Below are positions 1 through 8,499 of a stretch of DNA of 64,000 nt, piece after piece. The translations under genes and the position numbers were made by a program. The DNA comes from Schwartzia succinivorans DSM 10502 (GTDB lineage: Bacteria > Bacillota > Negativicutes > Selenomonadales > Selenomonadaceae): assembly GCF_900129225.1 (NCBI RefSeq), contig NZ_FQUG01000008.1:38525-102524 (forward strand). Reading direction: 5' to 3'. The notes beneath the pieces are model-generated. The model saw only the letters and a program-made list of their open reading frames with translations. It was not told where the DNA came from and searched no databases. How positions within the stretch are numbered: the stretch's first letter is position 1; every line of letters begins with the position of its first letter.

Positions 1-999
1 ATCGCCATTTTTACGTACAACTTTTATACCCGAGAAATCAGTTCCGGCATGGAAAAGTGTCATGGTTCCTGTAGAAGCATCATCTGCAAGAGTAAAGTCC
101 GTAATATCTATTTTATCAGGTCTATTATTGGTAGAATCGTTACCTTTAGTGATTTTTCCTGTGGTCGTAAATGCCGCAGTATTGCCGGGTGTAAATTGCA
201 CACCTTCCGTAACTTTAAGTACCTGAAAACACATAGCGTTAGTAGAACCAAGATTAATACCATTAGTGCCGATACTCAGGACGTTGTTTGTCGATTTGTT
301 CGCACCCGAAGTATTCCCGCCCCAAAGTTCTTTTATAGTTCCTGTAAATTGCCCATTTATGGCAACAGTATTACCATCTGCTGCACCCCCAGAAGTGGAC
401 TGACCACCCATTATCCAATCTATATCGAAATTTCCGCCTTCGATAATAACACTGTTACCGATTACATCGCCAGAACTCTGCCCCCCCCGTATTTTACCAG
501 CACTATCACCCCTAATAGTTACAACACAGCCTCTTACGGACGATGTGCTACCAGAGGAGCAAAAGCCGCCAATGATACTCCCTACGTTACCACCATTAAC
601 GATAACAGTACAATTTTCAACAGTACCACCAACTTTCGTATTATACCCGCAATACAATTGAGGAAGTTTTCCTGAGCCGGCACTGACAACTACGTGACGA
701 TTTTTAAAACTTGTAGCAGAACCAACTGCTGCAGAAAGTATACATGAATTTGTGTAATAGTCATTTCCGGTGTACGAAAAAGTCACCGTATCGCCCTCAC
801 TCTGAGTAGATGGGTGAACAACATCTTGGCTCTCCACACGCGTTTTAGTCAGCCCCGACCCCGGTGCAGACGATGGACCACTAGCATTATAGCTACCACC
901 TTCCGCCACAGGCGAAAAAAACATTCCATTGCTCAGCATAAGGCCCGTCAATATCAATGAAGTAAGTTTTCTTTCCCGCTCTCTTTCTTTCCTGCTCAT
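1..999 (-). CDS. Surface adhesin / autotransporter-like protein, N-terminal 333 residues (runs off the left edge)
   Basis: An uninterrupted minus-strand frame from an ATG at 999 to the window edge. AGAGGGGG lies about 11 bases upstream as ribosome site. The N-terminus (MSRKERERERKLTSLILTGL) is an extended basic stretch followed by a hydrophobic core ending near SPVAEG, which resembles an autotransporter signal sequence. The rest is rich in Gly, Ser, Thr and Asn with repeated beta-strand-like blocks such as VIVNGGNV and VTIRGDS, as in passenger domains of surface beta-helix proteins. No beta-barrel is visible because the gene is cut. The coding strand has an in-frame run of eight G (481-488) at about codon 170. 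Export and adhesin role are inferred from composition only. Confidence 0.6.
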   Translation of the reverse strand, partial: MSRKERERERKLTSLILTGLMLSNGMFFSPVAEGGSYNASGPSSAPGSGLTKTRVESQDVVHPSTQSEGDTVTFSYTGNDYYTNSCILSAAVGSATSFKNRHVVVSAGSGKLPQLYCGYNTKVGGTVENCTVIVNGGNVGSIIGGFCSSGSTSSVRGCVVTIRGDSAGKIRGGQSSGDVIGNSVIIEGGNFDIDWIMGGQSTSGGAADGNTVAINGQFTGTIKELWGGNTSGANKSTNNVLSIGTNGINLGSTNAMCFQVLKVTEGVQFTPGNTAAFTTTGKITKGNDSTNNRPDKIDITDFTLADDASTGTMTLFHAGTDFSGIKVVRKNGD

Positions 1000-1053
1000 G
1001 ATGTAATACCCCCTCTATGTTCATGATATTTTGTACAAGTTACCCAATACAAA

Positions 1054-1112
1054 AAGCCTTCCCTCATAAGACAGAGCAGCCCAAAGGCTCACCTGTCCCT
1101 GAAGAAAGGCTT
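1054..1112 (-). terminator. Long hairpin with T-tail between short peptide ORF and adhesin gene (candidate attenuator)
   Basis: On the minus strand AAGCCTT pairs with AAGGCTT, and inside it GGACAG...GAGC pairs with GCTC..TGTC. A TTTTT run follows (1049-1053). It lies after the 31-codon ORF and about 50 bases before the adhesin start, so it could end the short transcript or attenuate the adhesin. Confidence 0.5.
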
Positions 1113-1146
1113 ATACGTTTCCTTTTATGGTTGTGGATAAAGTGCT

Positions 1147-1242
1147 TTACCGAGGTACGGTTGTACCCCCCCGAAGGACATTTTCAGACATGAAAAAAGC
1201 GCAGGAAATCACTGCTGCCGCCTGTAAAGTCCATGTCTTCAT
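1147..1242 (-). CDS. Short hydrophobic peptide ORF, 31 residues, upstream of adhesin
   Basis: ATG at 1242 is preceded by GGAAGGAGAGGGAGAGC, a strong ribosome site. The peptide begins MKTWTLQAAAVISCAFFM (basic start plus a hydrophobic stretch) and ends GGTTVPR before TAA. The final part is encoded across a run of seven G (plus-strand C at 1166-1172). It resembles either a signal-like leader or a small membrane peptide. It is followed by a TAAAG/CTTTA hairpin and then by the long terminator-like hairpin before the adhesin gene. A TATAAT lies upstream within AT-rich DNA, but no clear -35 was found. No family is recognised, and translation is inferred from the ribosome site. Confidence 0.4.
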   Translation of the reverse strand: MKTWTLQAAAVISCAFFMSENVLRGGTTVPR

Positions 1243-1387
1243 GCTCTCCCTCTCCTTCCGTGGAGTGTAATGATAACTAAAATTATATTTATATGTAAAA
1301 ATTCGACACAGACAACAAAAATCCTTCTTAATATAATAGAAATATTCTTAAAATTTCATTTGGGAATTATTTTTTGAAATCGGATTA

Positions 1388-3283
1388 TTTTTTAGATTTC
1401 GCCACATCTAAACACAGTATGCGACGGGGCGTCGCCCCTTCGCCCTTCCCCACCGCAGGAACTACGTTCCCGCTGGACACCCTCCTTTTTTAACGCTTCG
1501 CTTTTTTCCTTTTCCCGCGGCCAGCTCTATTCTATGGCTATATTGCACGTCGCCCGCGAATCTACTGTCGTGGTAGAGCCGATTAGCGGCTGGCGTTACA
1601 TAGAAGCTATGTGGCTTTACGTCGAGCTAAATGCGTCAGCTCTATACCATAGGCTTACCACTAATCAACTTCAGTAATACAGTAAAGACGCGGGAGACGG
1701 AGTGTGCAGCCTGCCACGAGTGTAACGCCGCGGGTTCCCTGAGCGACGTGAGGAGCGGTTAAAGGGGGCCATGGGGGACTCCCCCCATGTGGGGAAGCCA
1801 GAAGGGGCAAAGCCCCGTCTGAAAGAAATTTATGGCTAAAACGTGCATCAAATATATGGAAGTTATTTGTGGAAATCAGATAAATATCTTTAGACTTCGC
1901 TACATCACTCCCTCCGCCACGCTACGCGTGCCACCTCCCTCTCTGAGGGAGGCTCTTATGCCCCCTTCCGGGAGGGTGTCAACATGCCGGTGGCATGTTG
2001 GCTTACAGCCGAAGGCTGTCGGGGGGAGTAAGCGCAATGGGACTTGCCATGTCCGAAACTTGTACGAAAGCTGAAACGAGTATAACTTATTTGCCGAAAT
2101 ATAAAGCTTATCACTAATCAGCTTCACCAATACAGTAACGACGCGGGAGACGGAGTGTGCAGCTTACCACGAGTGTAACGCCGCGGGTTCCCCGAGCCGT
2201 CAGGCGGTTAAAGGGGGCCATGGGGGACTCCCCCCATGTGGGGAAGCCAGAAGGGGCAAAGCCCCGTCTGAGAGAAATTTATGGCTAAAACGTGCATCAA
2301 ATATATGGAAGTTATTTGTGGAGATCAGATAAATATCTTTAGACTTCGCTACATCACTCCCTCCGACGCTACGCGCCACCTCCCTCCAGGAGGGAGGCAG
2401 TTAAAAGCCCCCATCTTTGAGGGGGGTGGCAGCCGAAGGCTGTCGGGGGGAGCAATCGCGACGAGCATTAAAGCTGAAACAAATATAGAAAATATAGGAC
2501 TAAATTTAGCCAATAGGATAAAAATTTTTGGACATGTTATAGCCCAATACAGTATGCGACGGGGCGTCGCCCCTTCGCCCTTCCCCACCGCAGGAACTAC
2601 GTTCCCGCTAAGTTGACATGCCCCCGGCATGTCAACACCTACCTTCAACGCTTCGCTTTTTTCCTTTTCCCGCGGCCAGCTCTATTCACTCCCTCCGTCA
2701 CGCTACGCGTGCCACCTCCCTCCGTGAGGGAGGCTCTTATGCGCGTCAACCCGCGAATTTACTGTCGTGGTAGAGCCAATCAGGAGCAGAGCTTTACATT
2801 GAACTAAATGCGTCAGCTATGTCATTGGCTTTACCGCTAATCAGCTTCACCAATACAGTTACGACGCGGGAGACGGAGTGTGCAGCCTGCCACGAGTGTA
2901 ACGCCGCGGGTTCCCCGAGCCGTCAGGCGGTTAAAGGGGGCCATGGGGGTCTCCCCCCATGTGGGGAAGCCAGAAGGGGCAAAGCCCCGTCTGAGAGAAA
3001 TTTATGGCTAAAACGTGCATAGAATATATGAGAGTTATTTGTGGAAATCAGATAAATATCTTTAGACTTCGCTACATCACTCCCTCCGTCACGCTTTCAA
3101 CGTGCCAAGCCAACATGCCACCGGCATGTTGACACCTCAAAGAGCACTCCCTCCGACGCTACGCGCCACCTCCCTCTAAGAGGGAGGCAGTTAAAAGCCC
3201 CCTTCTGGGAGGGGGGTGGCAGTTATGCACGTCAGCCCGCGAATTTACTGTCGTGGCAGGGCCAGTTTGTGGTTAGCTTTAAA
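1388..3283 (+). repeat. R1 repeat block: four tandem, imperfect GC-rich nested units
   Basis: The segment starting ATGGCTAAAACGTGCAT recurs at 1832, 2281 and 3004, giving periods of about 449 and 723 bases. The unit holds GACGGGGC..GCCCC hairpins, a segment GACGCGGGAGACGGAGTG, and an inner palindrome of the form ACTCCCTCCG-CACGC-GCGTG-CCACCTCCCTC. A further sub-module is GCCAACATGCCACCGGCAT followed by GTTGACAC. The sub-modules sit at different places in different units, so unit length varies. The same unit occurs inverted near 41-42 kb and 44.5 kb. Several short frames cross this block but none looks like a gene. Confidence 0.85.
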
Positions 3284-3458
3284 TAGAAGTAAATGTGCCA
3301 GCTATATCATGTGCAAACCTCCTTAACCATAAAAAAGGGGCTGTGAAATAGTCTTGGATAAAATTTTGAGTAAGTACAAACAGCGAAAAATGTGATATGA
3401 TATAACAAACAACAATGAATTTTGTGATTTTAGCAACAAAAACATGGAGAATTTTGTG

Positions 3459-4808
3459 ATGAAGCGATTAAGACGAAAAATAGATACCATTCTACTGGAA
3501 TGGGCTGCAAACAAAGAACATATGCCGCTTATCATCAAGGGAGCACGGCAAATAGGCAAGACAGAGGCAATAAGCCACTTTGCCGGTCAACACTACCGGA
3601 ATGTCGTTGCCATAAACTTTGTCCTGCAAAAGGAATACCGCAGCATCTTCGATAATGGTTATGAAGTGGATGCTGTCCTGAGGAATATTTCTTTTTTGAA
3701 TCCTGCCTTGAAAATAGAGCCGGGCAATACGCTGATTTTCTTTGATGAAATTCAGGCGTGTCCGGATTGTGCTACCAGCCTGAAGGCCTTCAAGCTGGAT
3801 GGAAGATATGATGTCATATGTTCAGGCTCCCTTATGGGTATCAGTTATCAGGAGATTGAATCCAATAGCGTAGGTTATAAGGAAGATTTCACAATGTATC
3901 CGCTGGATTTTGAGGAATACTTGTGGGGCAAGGGATATTCAGATGAACAGGTGGAAATGCTGTATCATCATATGAAGGAATTGGAGCCGCTTCCCGGTAC
4001 AGCTATGTCTGTACTGCGTGAAGCATTTCGTGAGTATCTTATTCTTGGCGGTATGCCGGCGGTAGTGTGGTCGTTCATTCAGAAAGGCAATTACAGCGGC
4101 ACACTTGCCATCCAAAAACAGCTGCTTTTAGACTACGAGGAAGACATTACAAAGTATGCCCAAGGGTTAGATCAGACGAAAATCCTGAACGTCTATCGTA
4201 AGATACCGGTATTCCTTGGCAAAGATAACAAGAAATTTCAGATTTCCAAGGTCGCCCATGGAGCAAGAAGCCGTGAATATGTTGGCGTACCCGACTGGCT
4301 GAAAAACGCAGGTATTGTCAATATCTGTTATTGCCTGGAGCACCCTGAATTACCGTTGAAGGGTAACTTTGACCCTGACAATTATCGAATGTATTTTGGC
4401 GATACAGGCCTGCTTATTGCTTCATTGGATGATGAAGCTCAGGCGGATTTACGCAAAAACAAAAACTTTGGTGTTTACAAGGGAGCCTTATTTGAAAATA
4501 TTGTGGCGCAGATGCTGGCTGCGCAAGGTTATGGGCTGTACTTTTTCCGCAACAGAAAGGCTACTATGGAAATGGATTTCTTCATCCGCGATGCAGACTC
4601 GTTGATTCCTGTGGAGGTTAAGGCAAAGAATGGAGCAACAAAATCTTTGAATTCCTTGATTGATAATGCTGATTATCCTGATATCAGATACGGAATAAAA
4701 TTGTGTGATATGAATATCGGCTGTAATGATAAGTTCATAACATTCCCGTATGCACTAACGTTCTTATTAAAGCGTTGGATCATGGAACGAATACAGGACA
4801 GTAAGTAA
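3459..4808 (+). CDS. AAA-type ATPase with DUF4143 C-terminal domain (ATP-binding protein, 449 aa)
   Basis: Walker A GARQIGKT lies near residue 27 and Walker B TLIFFDEIQ near residue 92, followed by a sensor-like CSGSLMG. The C-terminal part has the nuclease-like signature EMDFF...PVEVKAK (PD-(D/E)XK fold) typical of the DUF4143 family. These proteins are common in anaerobes and of unknown role. The ATG at 3459 is chosen because GGAG lies nine bases before it; an upstream in-frame ATG at 3444 overlaps that site. It stands alone between the R1 repeats and the nrd region and ends at a terminator. A second member of the family is at 9920-11137. Confidence 0.85.
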   Translation: MKRLRRKIDTILLEWAANKEHMPLIIKGARQIGKTEAISHFAGQHYRNVVAINFVLQKEYRSIFDNGYEVDAVLRNISFLNPALKIEPGNTLIFFDEIQACPDCATSLKAFKLDGRYDVICSGSLMGISYQEIESNSVGYKEDFTMYPLDFEEYLWGKGYSDEQVEMLYHHMKELEPLPGTAMSVLREAFREYLILGGMPAVVWSFIQKGNYSGTLAIQKQLLLDYEEDITKYAQGLDQTKILNVYRKIPVFLGKDNKKFQISKVAHGARSREYVGVPDWLKNAGIVNICYCLEHPELPLKGNFDPDNYRMYFGDTGLLIASLDDEAQADLRKNKNFGVYKGALFENIVAQMLAAQGYGLYFFRNRKATMEMDFFIRDADSLIPVEVKAKNGATKSLNSLIDNADYPDIRYGIKLCDMNIGCNDKFITFPYALTFLLKRWIMERIQDSK

Positions 4809-4830
4809 TGATGCCGGTTCCACAAACTGA

Positions 4831-4875
4831 AGGGGCTGCTTAAGTGATTTCTCACTCAGGCAGCAGTCCCTTTTT
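4831..4875 (+). terminator. Rho-independent terminator after the DUF4143 ATPase gene
   Basis: GGGGCTGCT pairs imperfectly with GGCAGCAGTCCC, with an inner AGTGA/CTCACT stem, followed by TTTTT (4871-4875). Confidence 0.65.
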
Positions 4876-4987
4876 CCGCCCAATACTTTTTTGAAATTTT
4901 TTTGATTTCGTTGCAGGAGCAAAATAAATCAGGGCCTTTTTTCCTTTTATTTTTCCACAATTCAAAAATATTATGCACATGCATAGC

Positions 4988-5080
4988 TGTGGATAAAGTG
5001 GATAACTTTTTAGGAAATTGATTTTTTCTTATATTTGCGCCATTTCATAAAAGCCTGAAAATCTTTTTGATTGTGGATAA
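4988..5080 (+). promoter_or_regulatory. Cluster of DnaA boxes upstream of nrdD
   Basis: TGTGGATAA (reverse of the DnaA box TTATCCACA) occurs exactly at 4988-4996 and 5072-5080. AGTGGATAA, one mismatch, directly abuts the first at 4997-5005. The surroundings are AT-rich. No dnaA or dnaN is nearby, so a regulatory role at nrdD is more likely than an origin. Confidence 0.5.
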
Positions 5081-5095
5081 CTTTATATACCCGAA

Positions 5096-5146
5096 TACCC
5101 ATATATAGACTCAATCGTTGACCTTCCCCACTATATATTGTATAAT
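5096..5146 (+). promoter_or_regulatory. nrdD promoter with two NrdR boxes
   Basis: TTGACC (5118-5123) and TATAAT (5141-5146) are separated by 17 bases. CCACTATATATTGTAT (5128-5143) matches the NrdR box consensus ACACTATATATAGTGT and covers the spacer and the start of the -10. A weaker box, TACCCATATATAGACT, lies at 5096-5111. The centres are 31 bases apart, the usual three-turn spacing for NrdR pairs. NrdR is the ATP/dATP-sensing repressor of ribonucleotide reductase genes. Confidence 0.8.
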
Positions 5147-5209
5147 CCAATCAGATTGACCAAGAAAGAACGCGGCAGTCTGCCGCAGGGGGAATAGAGG
5201 CGAGTTTTA

Positions 5210-7477
5210 TTGACAAAAATAAAGCAGATTCGCAAGCGAAACGGAGACGTTGCTGTATTTGATGTGGAGAAAATTACCAACGCCATCCGCAAAGCCAACA
5301 TGGAATCCACGGACCATACTTTTACGGAGAAGGAGCTGGCGGCACTAACCAAAAATGTTATTGAGCAGGTAGCCGACAAGGAAATCCCCGGCGTAGAGTA
5401 TATCCAGGATGCTGTTGAGCGTGCACTTATCAAGAAGAACTACGCGTCCACAGCAAAGGCTTACATTCTTTACCGCGCAGCACACACAAGAATCCGCGAG
5501 GCAGAGGTTGACCTCATGGATATCTATGACGAGCTGACCTACAAAAACGCGAAGGATGCGGACCTGAAGCGTGAGAACGCTAACATTGATGCCGACACTG
5601 CAATGGGCACAATGCTGAAATACGGCTCAGAGGGTTCAAAGTATTTCATAACACACCGTATTCTTCCGAAGGATATCGCGGCTGCTCACCTGAACGGCGA
5701 CATTCACATCCATGACATGGATTTCTACATGCTCACGGAAACCTGCTGTCAGATTGACCTTTTGAAGCTGTTCAAGAACGGCTTTTCTACCGGTCACGGC
5801 TGCCTGCGGGAGCCTAACGACATCCGCTCCTATGCGGCGCTCGGCTGTATCGCGATTCAGGCGAACCAGAACGAAATGCACGGCGGCCAGTCGATTCCGA
5901 ACTTCGACTACTCCATGGCTCCGGGCGTAAGAAAGACGTTCAAAAAGCAGTATTTCGCACACCTGGCCGAGTATTTCTGTGCCATGTTCGGCATGAAGCT
6001 TGAGGACGCGACTCTTCTCGCCAAGGAAATCAAAAACCGTATAACACTCGAAATCACACTCGGAAATGTTGATACATATAAGCAGAGAGTGATGGAATTT
6101 CTGCCGGCACATCAGGCTCGCCACGGTTTCCAGACCATAACGGCTGAAAACGCGGCAAAGGCTCACGATTTTGCTGTACAGACAGCCATTGCATCCACTG
6201 ACCACGCTACATATCAGGCAATGGAGGCTTTCATCCACAATCTTAACACGATGAACTCCCGCGCCGGTGCACAGGTTCCATTCAGCTCCGTAAACTACGG
6301 AACGGATACTTCTCCTGAGGCACGCATGGTCATGAAAAATCTGCTCAAGGCTACATCAGCAGGTCTCGGTGAGGGTGAAACCCCGATTTTCCCTGTCCAG
6401 ATTTTCAAGGTCAAGGAGGGTGTCAACTACAATCCGGGAGACCCGAATTACGATATTTTCCAGGAGGCAATCAAGACAAGCGCAAAGCGGCTGTTCCCGA
6501 ATTTCAGCTTCCTTGATGCTCCCTTCAATAAACAGTATTATCACGCAGGGAACTACGACTCCGAGGTGGCGTACATGGGCTGCCGCACGCGAGTCATGGG
6601 CAACGTCTACGACCCGAACCGTGAGGTCACAAGCGGCCGCGGAAACCTAAGCTTTACAAGCGTAAATCTTCCGCGTCTTGCCATCGAAGCAAAGGGCGAC
6701 CTTGACGAGTTCTACAAGGGTCTTGATGAAATGACGGACCTCATCATACGCCAGCTTCTGCACCGCTTTAAGATTCAGTGCTCGAAGAAATGCAGAAACT
6801 ATCCGTTCCTCATGGGACAGGGCGTATGGATTGATTCCGAAAAGCTCGGGCCTGATGATTCAGTCGCTGAGATTCTGAAGCACGGTACGCTTACCATGGG
6901 CTTCATCGGTCTCGCAGAATGTCTCACAGCACTCATTGGAAAGCATCACGGCGAATCCGATAAGGCTCAGCGCCTCGGTCTCGCTATCGTCAGCCACATG
7001 CGCAAGCGTATGGACGAGGAATCAAAGCGCACAGGACTGAATTTCGGTCTTATCGCAACTCCTGCAGAGGGACTTTCCGGACGCTTCCTGCGTATTGACC
7101 GCCAGCGTTACGGCAAAATCAAGGGCGTAACGGACCGCGCTTACTACACAAACAGCTTCCATGTCCCTGTGTATTTCCCGATTGCGGCTGCGAAGAAAAT
7201 CCAGATTGAAGGACCATACCACAATCTGACAAACGCAGGCCACATCAGCTACGTAGAGATGGACGGAGATCCTTCGAAGAACCTCAAGGCCTTCGAAGCA
7301 ATTATCCGCTGCATGCACGATAACGGCATCGGTTACGGCTCCGTAAATCATCCGGTAGACAGAGATCCGGTCTGCGGCTATAACGGAATTATTGATAATG
7401 TATGTCCGCGCTGCGGAAGAAGCGCAGAGGAGCACCATCACCATATAGTCATCCCCCGCGCATCCTGCTGCGACTGA
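5210..7477 (+). CDS. nrdD: Anaerobic (class III) ribonucleoside-triphosphate reductase, catalytic part without glycyl radical domain
   Basis: 755 residues. An ATP-cone opens the protein (IRKRNGDVAVFDVEKI), followed by the ten-stranded barrel with the family motif NEMHGGQSIPNFDY near residue 222 and VNLPRLAIEA further on. The C-terminus carries the metal-binding region VCGYNG...VCPRCGR (about 722-736), and then ends with a His-rich HHHHI and ASCCD. The usual following segment, RRxTGYL with the radical glycine, is absent here and is encoded by the next gene. The TTG start at 5210 has GAGG nine bases upstream. It reduces NTPs to dNTPs without oxygen; nrdG lies downstream and NrdR boxes lie upstream. 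Confidence 0.93.
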   Translation: MTKIKQIRKRNGDVAVFDVEKITNAIRKANMESTDHTFTEKELAALTKNVIEQVADKEIPGVEYIQDAVERALIKKNYASTAKAYILYRAAHTRIREAEVDLMDIYDELTYKNAKDADLKRENANIDADTAMGTMLKYGSEGSKYFITHRILPKDIAAAHLNGDIHIHDMDFYMLTETCCQIDLLKLFKNGFSTGHGCLREPNDIRSYAALGCIAIQANQNEMHGGQSIPNFDYSMAPGVRKTFKKQYFAHLAEYFCAMFGMKLEDATLLAKEIKNRITLEITLGNVDTYKQRVMEFLPAHQARHGFQTITAENAAKAHDFAVQTAIASTDHATYQAMEAFIHNLNTMNSRAGAQVPFSSVNYGTDTSPEARMVMKNLLKATSAGLGEGETPIFPVQIFKVKEGVNYNPGDPNYDIFQEAIKTSAKRLFPNFSFLDAPFNKQYYHAGNYDSEVAYMGCRTRVMGNVYDPNREVTSGRGNLSFTSVNLPRLAIEAKGDLDEFYKGLDEMTDLIIRQLLHRFKIQCSKKCRNYPFLMGQGVWIDSEKLGPDDSVAEILKHGTLTMGFIGLAECLTALIGKHHGESDKAQRLGLAIVSHMRKRMDEESKRTGLNFGLIATPAEGLSGRFLRIDRQRYGKIKGVTDRAYYTNSFHVPVYFPIAAAKKIQIEGPYHNLTNAGHISYVEMDGDPSKNLKAFEAIIRCMHDNGIGYGSVNHPVDRDPVCGYNGIIDNVCPRCGRSAEEHHHHIVIPRASCCD

Positions 7478-7503
7478 AAATAAAATTGAAAGGAAGGACT
7501 CTA

Positions 7504-7794
7504 ATGAACGTAAACGGAATTGAAGTAACAATAAAGGGTATTGACGATATTTCTGAAAAAGAAATTCTTACATATATGAACTACATTGAAGAGCAGAACA
7601 TCGGAGAAACTCTCGAATCTCTCGAAATCTCCGGCGCTCCCGACGGAAATGTAGCCCTCGACTACACGCTCCGTCCGCAGGAGTTTGAGCGTATCCGCCG
7701 TATAACCGGATACCTCGTTGGAACCATCGACCGCTGGAACAACGCCAAGCGTGCCGAGGAGCATGACCGTGTAAAGCACAGTCTCATGCACTGA
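7504..7794 (+). CDS. Separate glycyl-radical domain protein of class III ribonucleotide reductase (96 aa)
   Basis: Residues 61-92 (FERIRRITGYLVGTIDRW then AKRAEEHDRVKH) match the C-terminal glycyl-radical segment normally at the end of NrdD, with Gly69 the predicted radical site. Residues 1-60 are a distinct acidic N-terminal part (MNVNGIEVTIKGIDDISEKE) that is not the zinc region of NrdD. A strong ribosome site, AAGGAAGGA, lies six bases before the ATG, and the gene starts 26 bases after nrdD stops. The inference is that this protein docks on NrdD and supplies the radical in trans, as YfiD/GrcA does for pyruvate formate-lyase. NrdG downstream would activate it. Confidence 0.8.
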   Translation: MNVNGIEVTIKGIDDISEKEILTYMNYIEEQNIGETLESLEISGAPDGNVALDYTLRPQEFERIRRITGYLVGTIDRWNNAKRAEEHDRVKHSLMH

Positions 7795-7867
7795 TTTTGC
7801 CAACCACTCTCCCCTCTATAGAACTTGCAATGGATTTTGGCAATCTTTGATTCCAAAACCGACGCAC

Positions 7868-7904
7868 AAGGCCTTTCCCAAGCATTGGAAAGGCCTTCCT
7901 TTTT
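7868..7904 (+). terminator. Rho-independent terminator after the glycyl-radical gene
   Basis: AAGGCCTTTCC (7868-7878) pairs perfectly with GGAAAGGCCTT (7887-7897), followed by a T-rich tail. It may lower nrdG expression relative to nrdD. Confidence 0.8.
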
Positions 7905-7942
7905 GAACAAAACGAAACACCCGAACCATTGGAGGCAAGATT

Positions 7943-8443
7943 ATGAAGCTACGTATTGCCGGCATCGTCGATGATTCGATTGTCGATGGAGAAGGCTATC
8001 GCTTTACCGTATTCACACAGGGTTGTCCGCATCACTGCGAGGGCTGCCATAACCCCGAAACCTGGGACCCTCAGGGGGGCCGCATTGAGGATACAGATAA
8101 ACTTCTTTCCGAAATTCTGCAAAATCCGCTGCTTCAGGGAGTCACCTTCAGCGGCGGCGAGCCATTTGCTCAGGCTGCTCCTCTCGCGGAGCTTGCAAAA
8201 AAGATACATTCTCACGGGCTGGACATCTGGAGCTACACAGGCTATACCTACGAAAAACTCTGTTCCTCCGATGACCCTGCTGTCCATGCGCTTCTTGACG
8301 AGCTGGACGTTCTTGTGGACGGCCCCTTCGTGCTTTCGCAAAAGGACCTTACTCTGGAATTCCGCGGCTCAAAAAATCAGCGCGTAATCGACATGAACGC
8401 AACGAGAAAAGAAGGCCGTATCGTACTGAAATACAATGACTGA
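7943..8443 (+). CDS. nrdG: Anaerobic ribonucleotide reductase activating enzyme (radical SAM)
   Basis: 166 residues, the normal length for NrdG. The [4Fe-4S] motif CPHHCEGC lies near residue 28 and is followed by HNPETWDP; the SAM-binding motif GVTFSGGEPF lies near residue 70. The GGAGG ribosome site lies about ten bases upstream of ATG. It cleaves S-adenosylmethionine to generate the glycyl radical of the reductase, here presumably on the separate 96-residue subunit rather than on NrdD itself. Confidence 0.93.
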   Translation: MKLRIAGIVDDSIVDGEGYRFTVFTQGCPHHCEGCHNPETWDPQGGRIEDTDKLLSEILQNPLLQGVTFSGGEPFAQAAPLAELAKKIHSHGLDIWSYTGYTYEKLCSSDDPAVHALLDELDVLVDGPFVLSQKDLTLEFRGSKNQRVIDMNATRKEGRIVLKYND

Positions 8444-8499
8444 TTTGGAAGACGCCCTTATCTGTGCTAAAATGAAGTGACACGAAAGGAGGCGCGCCA

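Noticed and set aside
49..675. Plus-strand open frame of 208 codons opposite the adhesin gene
   Set aside because: Its composition is irregular, it has no ribosome site, and the minus-strand frame has a signal sequence and repeat-like surface-protein character.
1832..3022. Several open frames of 60-111 codons inside the R1 block
   Set aside because: They follow the repeated DNA in both directions and start with the same repeated ATGGCTAAAACG; they are by-products of the repeat.
4988..5080. Replication origin, because of the DnaA boxes
   Set aside because: Only three boxes and no dnaA, dnaN, gyrB or rpmH nearby; a regulatory role is simpler.
7402..7503. In-frame extension of the glycyl-radical gene upstream into nrdD, suggesting a frameshifted single nrdD
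   Set aside because: The extension has no NrdD-like sequence and a strong ribosome site lies right before the ATG at 7504.
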